DNA of 64,000 nucleotides from the NCBI GenBank assembly GCA_002104905.1, contig MCFE01000018.1, positions 62,001 to 126,000 of the forward strand. Direction: 5' to 3'. Position 1 is the first letter of the stretch; the number at the start of each line of letters is the position of its first letter. Below, piece by piece: positions 44,932 through 55,348 of this stretch. Source of the DNA: Basidiobolus meristosporus CBS 931.73 (taxonomy: Eukaryota > Basidiobolomycota > Basidiobolomycetes > Basidiobolales > Basidiobolaceae). Under the pieces are notes generated by a model that was not told the DNA's origin, ran no database searches, and was given only the letters and a program-made list of their open reading frames with translations. The position numbers and the translations under genes were made by a program.

Positions 44932-47534
44932 CTCCCACTCAACAAAATATTCATGAGTAATAAATACATATTGAGAGTGTGCAATCTGTAATAAGCGTAT
45001 AAGACTTAGCTGTATTGCATACTGGACTAATATATTATCCAACAGTATATGTACTTGTGTTCAACTTATTTCAACAAGAAAATACTTGTAATTCAGTGTG
45101 CATATCTACTTATAGTATGCCTAAAAATCAGAATGATCTGATCAAAATACTAACCATTAGTTTGATTAGTTGTACAAGATTGAATAATGCTCCAAGTCTG
45201 ATTTTTAGATTGTAATACTGATATATAACCTCTGGCTATCCAATGCTTTGTATTTGAGCAAAATTGACCCACTTTTGGTCAAGTTAAGGTTTTGTTATTT
45301 ACGGCAGATCTGGAGTTTCCTTATTTCCGGCCAAATGTCTAATTCACTTAGACAACTTCACTGCATGTACATATTTAGCTCAGGGACAGTTACTTCCATC
45401 ATACAGACTCTATATGAGGTAAAAGCAATGACCTATATTGGGCCAAATTAAGGTTTTGTCATTTATACCTGTTCCAGATTATCCTTATTTCCTGGCATAG
45501 CAGCACATACAAACATGGCCAAAAAAAAAGATTTTTGCTCAACCCTGAGCTGGGATGGCCTGCTCCCACTTCAACCATGTCTGCTTAGTGACTCAGATCC
45601 ACAAAAATGATCTAGAATGGTCATCTTTGTCTTCTTTAAGTAGCAATAACTTTCTTTGGGCTGATTACTTCATTTGTGGTAGATTCAAAGTCCATTTGCT
45701 TCTTGATTTACCCAGTTTGGTATTGGACAACACCATAGGTTGTTTGGTAGCTACTCTTAGAGTGCTTCTACTGATTTGGATTGATACAGCTGCTTTTGTC
45801 TTATTACAATATACTTGTAGAATAGAGATTGGTGCTTTTTCATAAGTGAGTTTCACCTCAACAAGGGTTTTTATTATCCTTATTCTCCTGATAGTTATTT
45901 TCAGCCTTGAGCTTGGTTTGAAATGCTAATTGATCTTCTCCATGTCTGCAGAATCCTTAAAACCATCTTGGCTGATCCTTGCACCTTTTTCTTTCAGCTC
46001 CATAAACAGCAGACCTCAAGACTTCTGCATTAAATAATCTGTTCTAATTTATACTACAATATCTGACAGATCCTTTGAAGTTTCAAGGCTCTTCTAGGGA
46101 TTCTGGCATAAGAACTTTGTACAAGAGGCTCCATAGAGCATATCTGCATTGCCAGATAGTCCAAATATGGCCTACATATGCTTTGGCTCTATTTGGGAAG
46201 CACCCTAATTTGCGGTAGTAGTGTTTTCCATTTTTTTTCTTCTCTTCTTTTTCTTCTGATGACCCAGGGATAATTCCTTTTGTGGGGTGGTTCTGGACTT
46301 CCTTGCAGGTGGGACCACGGTGTTTTTGAGCACTAGAGTCTCCACAATATCATTGTTCCAGAGCATCTGACTATTTGAGAGTGAAATAATCAAAATTGGT
46401 ATCCACTTAGAACAGTCATAACTTCTGATAGAGTTAACCAAACTTGATCAAATAAACTGCATTTGCAAGCTAGTTTCATCAGTGCTTTGGTGTTATACTC
46501 CAATATATCAGCTTTTTGAGTTACAGAGCTTGGCAGTGACTTGATCAATCACAAATCTTCTGATCTGATCCAGGGAATCCAATGGCACCAAGTGTTTTCT
46601 CCCACTGTAATAAGTGAAATATATATAACAAGTATAAAATACTATGTTATCTTCTGAGTGGCTTGCAGTTTGTATACTGGTCAACTGTTGTTTGGTTGTA
46701 TACTCCAATCAGGCTGGCAATCATTTGCTTCACTCTCTCTGGCTGGCGGTAGAATCTTCTTGAGTTGATTTGGCTAAATTTGTATAGAACTTTCTCCCAC
46801 TGTTTTGAGACTTAAACAGAGTGATAGCATGTCTAACAGCTCCATATTTGGCACCTGGTACATTAGTTTTAGCATCAAAATACTTGATACAAATATAGCA
46901 TTCTTCCATTGGATTGTGTTGTACATATTGGTACTCCAGGTGGATATATATGTATTGTATATCATCAGGATCCTTACAACTCAGGGAGCTTGTTTCTGAG
47001 ATTTTTTTCCATTAATAGGTAGTCCAAAATGGCGGTTAACAGCTCCATTATTTGCATTCTCAGCCTTATTTTGAGCAGCTACAGATTTGGTAAAATCTTT
47101 CTCCACAATCATTCAATGATGATCTTTTTTTGCAATTCAGGATAATATCCTATCCAAAAGCTTGTCTAACAGTCAATTGAGGTCATATGAATGTACATAG
47201 CAATATATTTCATTGTAGATCTGACCCTCAATTGCTGGAATTACGCAATTTCTTCAGTAGTGGTAGAGCACCAACATACTATATTTCTTGACATATTTGC
47301 ATGTCAACTTGATAGACTCTCCTTCATAGCCAGCTTGAGTAGTAACTGAATGAGTCTTTTAAGGCATGGCCTTCTTCTCCACAGCAATATCCTCATGAAC
47401 ATAGTCCTGGTAGCAGCGGTAGTCATCTTTAACTTTGGCAGGGAAATAGTGCGGAAAGTCTTTCTCCAGACTAGCAGAAAAGGATCCAAGGCAAAGTAGA
47501 CACCAAGAGGACAGCAAGCTTGGGGCTCATAACC
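44932..47534 (-). other. Interior of the non-autonomous element, cargo unidentified
   Basis: 2.6 kb. Minus-strand readings near the 5' end (47,450-47,000) give broken protein-like runs (YQDYVHEDIAVEKKAM; AQNKAENANNGAVNRHFG), so a decayed gene is possible. The segment 45,260-45,670 recurs at 49,492-49,880, so part of the interior existed elsewhere before. I cannot name any product. Confidence 0.45.
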
Positions 47535-47884
47535 TGTTGCAATATTCTGAGGAGTTTTGGAAGTGATGTGGAGAACTAGAGGATTTACATGCTATTCACC
47601 TGTAGACTTATTGATCAAAAGTATGGTGTTTATACTTTTGATAAAGTAGAGGAAACAAACATGTAGAGTTTGTTAAGGAAGGTCCCAAGAATATGTGTGC
47701 AAAGTTTGGGGTCTTTTGGACAACTTTGAGAAAAAGGATAATCTGGGTACCTGACATTTTAGTGAAAATATTCTAAGTAAATCCCAACAAGAAATTTGGT
47801 CAGGACAGAATGCTAGTCAAAGAATAAGATCTATGTGACAAAATTTAGCATGAATATTTTGGTGACAACTTAGTAATTACAACA
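47535..47884 (-). repeat. 5' LTR (LTR-E) of the non-autonomous element
   Basis: 350 bp partner of 44,582-44,931, starting TGTTGCAATATTCTGAGG; adjoins the primer site. Confidence 0.9.
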
Positions 47885-48130
47885 CTTTTTGGTGCGTAAA
47901 GTAATGAGATGCTCCAGAGTCAATATACCACATCCAAGAATCCTTGTTTGTGGTCATATTTAGTGCAGATATGAATAGTCTATCTTCAATTGTTGCAGCA
48001 CTTCTATATTCAGGCTTTTTTGCTGTTTTGCTCTCTTTTTGAGACACTGGTCTGATATATGTCCTTTACTTTTACAGTAGTTGTAAAACAGGCTGCTGTT
48101 GCCTTTGTAGGGTCTTGGGCACCAACTTTG

Positions 48131-48480
48131 TGCTGTAAGAGTCTTGGAGATATTGGAAGTGATTGGGAGAACAAGTAGATTATGTGGTTTTCACTTAATG
48201 ATTTATTGAATGTAAAAGTAGTTTTTATACTTTTACATGGTCTTTGCATAGCAAACATGTAGAATAGGTTAAGGAATGTCCCAAGAACATGTGTGCAAAG
48301 TTTGGGGCTGTTTGCACAACTTTGAGAATTTTCATGTTCTGGGTACCTGGTATTTTGGTGAGAATATACTAAGTAAATCCCAACAAGGAATTTGGTCATT
48401 ATTCTCTAGGATTTGAAGGTAATGATCTTAGTGACCAAGGTAGGTGAATATTTAGGTGGAAATTACAATTTTTTACAACA
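48131..48480 (-). repeat. Solo copia LTR-D inserted in gag
   Basis: 350 bp, TGCTGTAAGAGTCTTGG.. to ..TTTTTACAACA. Flanks CTTTG and CTTTT fit a 5 bp duplication with one change. Confidence 0.82.
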
Positions 48481-49144
48481 CTTTTTGGTTATTATTGCTT
48501 ATTAAAGCATTTTCTTCTTCCTTCTTGTTGGCATTTGATTTTCTTAATTCTTCATCCAGGAGCCTTCCATGTAGGTAATTTAAGGTTAAATTTCAGCTTT
48601 GGACTCTAGGGCTGATATAAGACTCTGAAACTTGTCTGTTGGGCTATTCAGGATGGTAACTATGACATCCTCATCAGAAGTTGGTACACCCACAGATTCC
48701 ATCTCATCCACCAGCAGGGTACTTCTGTTAATTAGATTTTTCATTTCTTCTCCTGGCTGCATCTTTGTAGTAAAGAATTTTTGTCTCCGATACATTTTCT
48801 TGGCAGCTGAACATGACTGGTAGGTGTCTTCTAATGCTCTCCAGGCATTCATTGCTGTTTTTGCTCTTGAGCATTGAATTAGCAATTTGTCTTTAACATT
48901 GATGCAAATGCAGTTGAAGGCACTTTGTTCTTTCTTCTGGTACTTTAAGGCTTCCTCTCCCACATTTTTAGGAGGGCATTCTTCTCCCATGACAATATCT
49001 CTAGGGCCTCCATCTTGTAGCAGCATCTTCATCTTCACCTTCCACACTTGGTTGTTAGATCCATCCAACTTTTCAGCAGAGGGTAAAATTTCAGTAATGT
49101 CAGTAGTAGACATTGCAGAGAGTGATAGCCTGGGGCTCATAGCC

Positions 49145-49491
49145 TGTTGTCACAGTCTTGGAGATATTGTAAGTGATTGGGGAACAAGCAGATTATGTGG
49201 TTTTCACTTAATGATTTATTGAATGTGAACGTAATATTTATACTTTTACATGGTCTTGGTGCAACAAGCACATAGAATAGGTTAAGGAAGGTCCCATGAA
49301 CATGTGTGCAAAGTTTGGGGCTGTTTGGACATCTTTGAGAATTTTTATATTCTGGGTACCTGGTATTTTGGTGAAAATATTCTAAGTAAGTCCCACAGGG
49401 AATTTTGTCATTAATCTTTAGGATGTGAAGGTAATGATCTAAGTGACTAAGTTAGGTGAGTATTTAGGTGGAATTTCAAATTCTTACAACA
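49145..49491 (-). repeat. Copia 5' LTR (LTR-D)
   Basis: 347 bp, TGTTGTCACAGTCTTGG..TTCTTACAACA, with primer site ggggctcatagcc at 49,132-49,144. It belongs to the third copia relic. Confidence 0.88.
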
Positions 49492-49880
49492 AAGCTAAGG
49501 TTTTGTCATTTACAGCAGATCTGGAGCTACCTTATTTCTAGGCAAAAATCTAATTCATTTAGACAACTTCACTTTATGTCCATATTAGGCTCAGGGATAG
49601 TTACTTCCATCATATAGACTCTAAATGAGGTAAAAGAAATGACCTATATTGGGCCAAGTTAAGCTTTTGTCATTTAGACCTGAACCAAATTACCCTCATT
49701 TCCTGGCACTGCAACACATACAACATGGCCAAAAAAGAGGTTTTTCCTCAACACTGAGCTGGGATGGCCTGCTCCCACTTGAAACACATCTGTTTAGTGA
49801 TTCATATCCACAAAAAAATCTAGAGTGGTCATCTTTGTCTTGCTTAAGTAGCAGTAACTTTCTTTGGACTGATTACTTCA
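49492..49880. repeat. Second copy of the non-autonomous element's interior
   Basis: Aligns with 45,285-45,670 (ctaaggttttgtcattta, ctgagctgggatggcctgct, gtggtcatctttgtctt). It is caught between two LTR-D copies, which shows the interior sequence is repeated independently of LTR-E. Confidence 0.75.
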
Positions 49881-50222
49881 GTCAGAGCCTTGGATATACT
49901 TGAAGTGATTGGGAGAATAAGTAGATTGCAGTTTCCACTCAAGGATTTATTGAATGTAAAAGTAGTATTGATAATTTTACATTGTCTTGGCATAGCAAAT
50001 ATGCAGAATAGGTTAAGGAAGAACCTAAGAACATGTGTGCAAAGTTTGGGACTATTTGGACAACTTTGAGAATTTTCATGTTTTGGGTACCTGATATTTT
50101 GGTGAATATACTGCAAGTAAATCCCAATAAGGAATTTGGTCAGTATTCTCTAGGATTTGAAGGTAATGATCTAAGTGGCTATGTTAGGTGCATATTTAGG
50201 TGGATTTATGGACTTTACAACA
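49881..50222 (-). repeat. LTR-D, solo or truncated
   Basis: Starts gtcagagccttgga and ends actttacaaca; the first few LTR bases are missing or altered and no primer site lies next to it. Confidence 0.75.
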
Positions 50223-51482
50223 ATCACTACTTCTGCAAAGAGTAACAACTCAGGCTTTGAAGGAAAAACATCAGCTGAAAACAAGCAAAGTACTATTAGA
50301 AGACCAGCAGATTGTCAGATGAGTTCCAGGCTTGGGATTTTCCACATGGCTATGTACATCTGTCTTCCAAACATCTAGGACCTTAGACATTAAGAGTTGT
50401 AAGTTAAACTTGAGACTCATCTAATATTAAGTTGGAATGCTACTGGCCTTGAGTTAATTACTTCTCATGTATAGTGTATCCTGTGGTGGATTTCCTATAT
50501 ATTAAGCTTTGCCCCTGAACTGATCAAGCACTATATTGTCAGTGAATCTGCAGGCATTGTTACAACAAGGGAGTGTGGAAACATGTAGAGGACAAGCAAC
50601 ATCAATAAACAGGCTCTCACACCACTAATTATTAGGGGTTTGCATTTTTCTTACTTCTAAGCACCTATCAATACTGCCATTTAAGCATCATAATATATGC
50701 AAAATCAAACCACACATTCACCAATAGCTAGTTACTAGTCAAGAGAAGGGAGGTGAGGTGATTTAGTTGGGAGATAGTTGTCAATAGGAAGCCAACTCTG
50801 GAGCCTGGATGTCCAAAACCAATGAAGATCTCATGCTTGCCAGCTACAGATTTGGCCAAGCAAGCTGCAATTAATTGATGGAGACTTGGCCAAGATCCAC
50901 AGACAAAGGAACAATGGTGCACCCTGATCTGGAAAATGATTAAGTAGACAATAAAAAGCTCAGGTAAACATACCATAAAATTGTATTTTTCCTTAGTTTA
51001 AAATGAGGCTCAGATAAATATGAGCGTATTAATTTCAACAGTAGGATTAAGTGTTGAGGACAAACAAATCTTTTCAGCAAAGTGTAATGTTGTCGCATTT
51101 GTTTGTGAATGGTGATTCTTGTCAGTGCACACTTTACTATTGGCAAGCCTCAAAAATCTAAAGCCAAAAAACCCGAATGTGTTATACATCACTCAGACCT
51201 TACTCTACCTGAACCTAGGCACTGGATGTACATCCAGTAGAAAGGCATTGTATGGGTGATTTTATGAAAACTGGTCGGTAATGGCTAATTAAGATATGCT
51301 CACGGGAAAGCGGATATTTACATTTTATGGTTAAATTTATGATTAATCCATCCATCAAGGATTTTCCCCCAGAACTGGATATTGCCAACATTGATTCGTG
51401 CAACTTGGGTATGCCCCTTCTAATACTTTAGCGTATCTCTATTTTCAGCTGGTTTGTGCTTGACTAGTATTGTCGATTTAAG
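50223..51482. other. Intergenic region upstream of the fucosyltransferase
   Basis: No convincing gene. A splice-acceptor-like ctattttcag at about 51,440-51,449, with ctaatac before it, may belong to a 5' exon of the downstream gene; a short open stretch from ATG at about 51,342 precedes a gtatgcc donor, but I could not join it in frame. Confidence 0.4.
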
Positions 51483-52832
51483 ATGGTAGAAGACTATAAG
51501 ATCTTATTTTGGACCGAGTATTTTGGTAAAGGCACACGAGAAGGTTACAAAATCAGCAACTGTGGCACAGAATATACTTGTACTTTTACTCATGACCGGG
51601 CTCAGATTGGCAATAGTTCATTACTTTATTTCCATATTCCCGAATATAAACCTGAGGATCTGCCACCGGAGCAATACAGGGATAAAAGTATAAGAAAGAT
51701 TCCTTGGGTTCTATTCTCCGCAGAATCTACTGCAAACTACCCCTTCATGGCAAACAAGGAGAAACTTCAAATATTTGATTATAGTAGCACCTACCGAAGA
51801 GATTCGCACTTTCCAATCTCTTACTTCGGGAACGATCTTATGGAGGTAGTGCTGAGACCACAGGCGCCTAGGGGAAATAACACAGACCGAGCATCCATTG
51901 CCTGGATAGTCAGCAACTGCAATGCAAATAATAACCGTAATTATTATGTGAAGGAGCTAATGAAGTATATAGATATCGACATCTATGGGCATTGCATGGA
52001 GAACAAAAAATGGCCAGAAGGTAACTCATCAGGCGATACCTTTACTAACTGGAAGGCTAACTGTACACTTAATAGGAAAGGATACCACTGAGATTATACA
52101 AGATTATGAGTTCTATCTTGCTTTTGAAAACAGTAATTGTCAGGACTATGTTACAGAAAAGCTAGCTAATGCATTTGCCGGTACCGACTCTCATCTGGTT
52201 CCTAATACTTCACTCTACTAAATCCAAATTTGTATTTAGCCGGCGTAGTGCCCATTGTCGATGGTCCTAAATCCTATGACTTTGTGTCTCCTACCGCAAA
52301 TGCGTTGATCAACATCAATGCGTTTGAGAATCCTAGGGAATTAGCCGAGTATCTTCACTCATTGCTTGCTGACCGGGACAAATACAACGAATTACTTTCC
52401 TACAAGCAAGGAGCACCATTGTCTCCTGCATTTTTGAAAGAGTGGGATTATTCAAACAAGACTGGCCTGGATGCGTTATCCATTGTAGAGCGTAGTAACT
52501 GTAACGTTTGCAGAGTGGCACGAGACATAGCAATTTTCAAACAATCACATCCGTTAGCAACCGCCAAAGAGTTCTGGGAATTTGCCACCACCCAATTGAC
52601 CCCTGCCCCAGATTACCACACAGGATTGCCAGCTGATGATTCATGTATACCCAGCAAATGGTCCATATACCGGCCCAGCCATGCTTGGCTCTATTCCTTC
52701 TTGGCTTTACTTGGCGTTGTTATAATATGTATACTGATCAAGTTCTCATATTATCCGCTGAAACGGAGATATATCAGCTCATACAAGAAACTTGGAAATC
52801 TAGAACAGGATACCGCAATACCTCTAGAGTAA
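51483..52832 (+). CDS. Alpha-1,3-fucosyltransferase, GT10 family
   Basis: Exons 51,483-52,020, 52,076-52,180 and 52,240-52,832; introns 55 and 59 nt, the first with donor GTAACT and a TACTAAC branch site. The spliced length, 1,236 nt, is in frame (411 aa). GT10 enzymes transfer fucose from GDP-fucose to N-acetylglucosamine-containing glycans in the secretory pathway. The two family motifs are present: YYVKELMKYIDIDIYGHC, and the core YEFYLAFENSNC.DYVTEKL at about residues 190-209, followed by AAGVVPIVDG. A hydrophobic segment (AWLYSFLALLGVVIICILIK, about 363-382) lies near the C terminus with a short basic tail. No N-terminal signal or anchor is visible from this ATG (context aagATGG), so an upstream exon may be missing. 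AATAAA follows at about 52,863. Confidence 0.88.
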
Positions 52833-53089
52833 GCATCAGCTATCGAGCTTTAATATTTCAGAAATAAAGGTTATGAAATTAGAATAGCAATTTATGTACC
52901 TTTCAGTATGGGATATCTAGTTGTGCTTCAAGCATGATATACATCAAAATACTGGCCACAGACTACCAAGATAAGGCTAGGCTCTCAGTAGGCATCAGAC
53001 TTTCCTGATTTTTCTGATTGTTGACCAAGCTTAGGTTTGTCCTTATTGTAATGGTGGCCAGTTTATAATCCCCCATTCAGCACCCAGGT
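52833..53089. terminator. 3' region of the fucosyltransferase gene
   Basis: Contains aaataaagg (about 52,862-52,870), a likely polyadenylation signal 30 bases past the stop codon. Nothing else recognised. Confidence 0.45.
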
Positions 53090-53383
53090 ATACCATCAAT
53101 ATACTAGCACTGGCTTGGGATAATTATCTGGGTATCTCTGTATGTAGAAAACCGTATCTATCAATAGTACCTGAGCTCTTTTGGGTTGAGCATCTTAATC
53201 TCCATACATTTAATAATTTAATCTCTTCCAGTGCACTATGGTCATTGGGAGCTAAAATTATATCATCCATTTTTATAGTAAACAGAGTTGAACTTGCTCA
53301 ATTAATTGTCAGTTTTGCAATTACATCAGCATATTCTGTCCACTTGGTCACTTGGATCATACTACATGAATTTAAGAATATGT
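53090..53383 (-). pseudogene. Copia reverse transcriptase relic
   Basis: Minus-strand reading around 53,290-53,220 gives KMDDIILAPNDHSALEEIK in broken frames, similar to the YVDD..LI region that precedes the catalytic motif's downstream helix in copia RT. Very decayed. It lies next to a copia LTR of opposite orientation. Confidence 0.45.
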
Positions 53384-53805
53384 TGTTGTAAAAATTTGGA
53401 ATTCTACCTAAATATTCACCAATCTTAGTCACTTAGATCATTACCTACAAATCTTAGTAAATACTGACCAAATTCCTTGTTGGGATTCACTTAGAATATT
53501 CTCATCAAACCATCAAGTACCCAGATATGAAAATTAGATAAGTAGGCCAAGCAGCCCCAAACTTTGCACACATGTTCTTGGGACCTCTCTAAACCTACTC
53601 TATGTATTTACTATGCTAAGGCCTTGTGAAAGTATAAATACTACTTTTATATCCAGTATATCATCAAGTGAAGATCACATGATCTGCTTGTTCTCCCAAT
53701 CACTTCCAGTATCTCCAAGACTCTGACAACAGGTTATAAGCCCCAGGCTGTAACTCACTGCAATGTCTACTACTGCTATTACTGTAATTTTCTCCATATA
53801 TTTAG
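53384..53805 (+). mobile_element. Copia 5' fragment: LTR-D, primer site and gag start
   Basis: LTR 53,384-53,731 (348 bp, TGTTGTAAAAATT..TCTGACAACA), primer site ggttataagcccc (53,732-53,744), then ATG 53,764 with MSTTAITVI, the counterpart of the Gag start of the third copia relic. Copia similarity stops near 53,805. Confidence 0.85.
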
Positions 53806-54071
53806 TCAGCTTCTTCAAAGATACACAACATATCACAACCTGAACAAATCGGCGATTTGCAGTGGCAACGAGCATCACATAATATGAACCAGAGGAATAT
53901 TACAAATGATGAGGTATTATGCGTATTACATGTAAAAGGGAAGCACCATTCTGCAGTGATCTCTGAACAGTGGTTAGGTTTGTTAGAGAATCCTGATGCA
54001 TGAACAACCACCTCCACCTCAGCATGGCTGGAATATAGGTAGTGCACAGGCATTCATTTACATATCTGTTT
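53806..54071. other. Intergenic, nothing recognised
   Basis: Transition from transposon-rich to less AT-rich sequence. No frame with protein-like properties. Confidence 0.4.
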
Positions 54072-54239
54072 GATGGATTCGTCTATACCAGAACTGCATA
54101 GATTACGCATCCGGCAGGCAGTGGAATTGGCATTAAACCCACAGATATTGAAGCACTCATACCTGACCATTCCCTACGCGTTGAATCGGAGCAACCTTAG
54201 TATCACGTGTCACTGTTGGGAGATCCAAACTGCTGTGTA
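54072..54239 (+). other. Short open frame, possible exon
   Basis: ATG at 54,072, 55 codons: MDSSIPELHRLRIRQAVELA and so on, an amphipathic, protein-like composition. No homology recognised, no partner exon found. It could be an isolated exon or chance. Confidence 0.2.
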
Positions 54240-55348
54240 ACAAACACTCACCGTAGGATCCAGCTACTTCGGACAATTTCTAGACTCCGCCCACTCATCA
54301 CCCTTAAATCATAATATGACCTCGATCTGTCTAGAAAAGCCTCCAAATTTTCGTTATTTACGTAACTATCCCACAGCAAGACTTGATATTAACCCAAAAA
54401 AGTGACTCTTTCGGTCTACCCTACTGCTTAGTATCTACTCTCCACTGATCAATCTCCCCATCGAATTTAGGGATGTTGCTTAGATTATAGCTGACTTGCA
54501 TAAAGCAAATGAATGATTCATAAATATCTTAAGGATGGGTTGGTGAGTCGGTATCTCTTGTTCCTTCGCAACCGTTCCCCCCTCGACCATCGGTATGAAT
54601 ATTTCACTTCGAGAGCAGTTTTTATCCACCAAAGTGACAAACACCACCCTGAAGGGAAAACGTAAACTATCCACTGGTAAGTCCAAGTCCTCCGCCTCTT
54701 ACCCATTTCCCCCTTGAGCTGAGCCTTTTTCTCGCCATAGAGCTTCAGCCGCTGGATCATCTCAAGCATCACTTGACCTTCTTCAACGAGACCCAGGGCT
54801 ACCGAGATGCACAGGTAGTTTCGCTTTGATCTGATCCGTTTACTAAGCACTAAAACGAGCAACGCCCCCACAGCAATACGTTATTTCCAGCGGACGTCGG
54901 TGTGCGTTCGGTCACATATTTGAGAGTGCCCTGTCGTCACCTCAAAGTGGACCCTGATAGAAAAAACTCGACTGCGCATGCGGGCCTAATGTAATATAGA
55001 GTAGATACCTTTTCTTTCCGCCAGTTTGTCTGGATAGACTTCAACCTAGAGACCATTGTACAGTTCAACTTTATGCCCTCTCTCCCACCATCCGCCCGCC
55101 CTTTCTGTGAAGCAAGACTTGGCTTGGTTCACCTCGGTCCAGCAAAACCGCTCTACCTCTATGTTTTTGAAAGCTTTTGATCCCTTACCCCTTGTCCTTA
55201 CGTTGGTGCCGTTCATCGTTACATAAAAGAAAAGAGAAACCGTATTGGGCACACGTACCAAAAGAAACGAATACGTAGACGTCCGTTGGGCGAGTTCAAG
55301 CAGGAAGATTTTTATTGGGATTTAGTTTCGAAGGAGCTAGACAGGTGA
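54240..55348. other. Intergenic region with unresolved coding-like stretches
   Basis: Clearly less AT-rich than the transposon region. Minus-strand open frames at 55,261-55,046 and 54,871-54,518 (the latter hydrophobic then charged, GLVEEGQVMLEMIQRLKLYG) and GTAAGA donors suggest a small spliced gene, but no exon set I tried keeps one frame. The right end holds the 3' region of the alpha-glucosidase, with AATAAA in gene sense at about 55,315. Confidence 0.35.

Larger units (their letters stand above)
44582..47884 (-). mobile_element. Non-autonomous LTR retrotransposon with 2.6 kb non-pol interior
   Basis: LTRs 44,582-44,931 and 47,535-47,884 (350 bp, nearly identical), purine-tract complement ctcccactc (44,932-44,940), primer site ggggctcataacc (47,522-47,534) and perfect 5 bp duplication CTTTT (44,577-44,581 and 47,885-47,889). 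The interior shows no Gag, protease, integrase or RT motif on either strand; only short frames. It resembles a LARD-type element mobilised by a copia relative. Confidence 0.85.
44340..49140 (-). pseudogene. Third copia relic: gag and protease split by two insertions
   Basis: Gag starts at about 49,113-49,140 (MSTTDITEILPSAEKLDGSN region), continues to 48,481, is interrupted by solo LTR-D (48,131-48,480), and resumes with a damaged zinc knuckle (YCKSKGHISDQC, first Cys lost) and WYIDSGASHY near 47,930. It is then interrupted by the 3.3 kb LTR element (44,582-47,884) and continues at 44,576-44,390 with FTQYQEIPTKKVFMGDDRTL. RT, RNase H and most of integrase are missing. Its 5' LTR is 49,145-49,491. 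Confidence 0.82.

Noticed and set aside
46205-46441. Lys-rich minus-strand frame within the non-autonomous element
   Set aside because: The Lys-rich end comes from a simple ttttttcttctcttctttttc tract; no domain seen.
52021-52075. Frameshift in the fucosyltransferase
   Set aside because: The apparent shift is explained by a 55 nt intron with a GTAACT donor, TACTAAC branch site and AATAG acceptor that restores the family motif.
53675-53878. Minus-strand frame overlapping LTR-D and its primer site
   Set aside because: It runs antisense through an LTR and gag start that are clearly identified on the plus strand.
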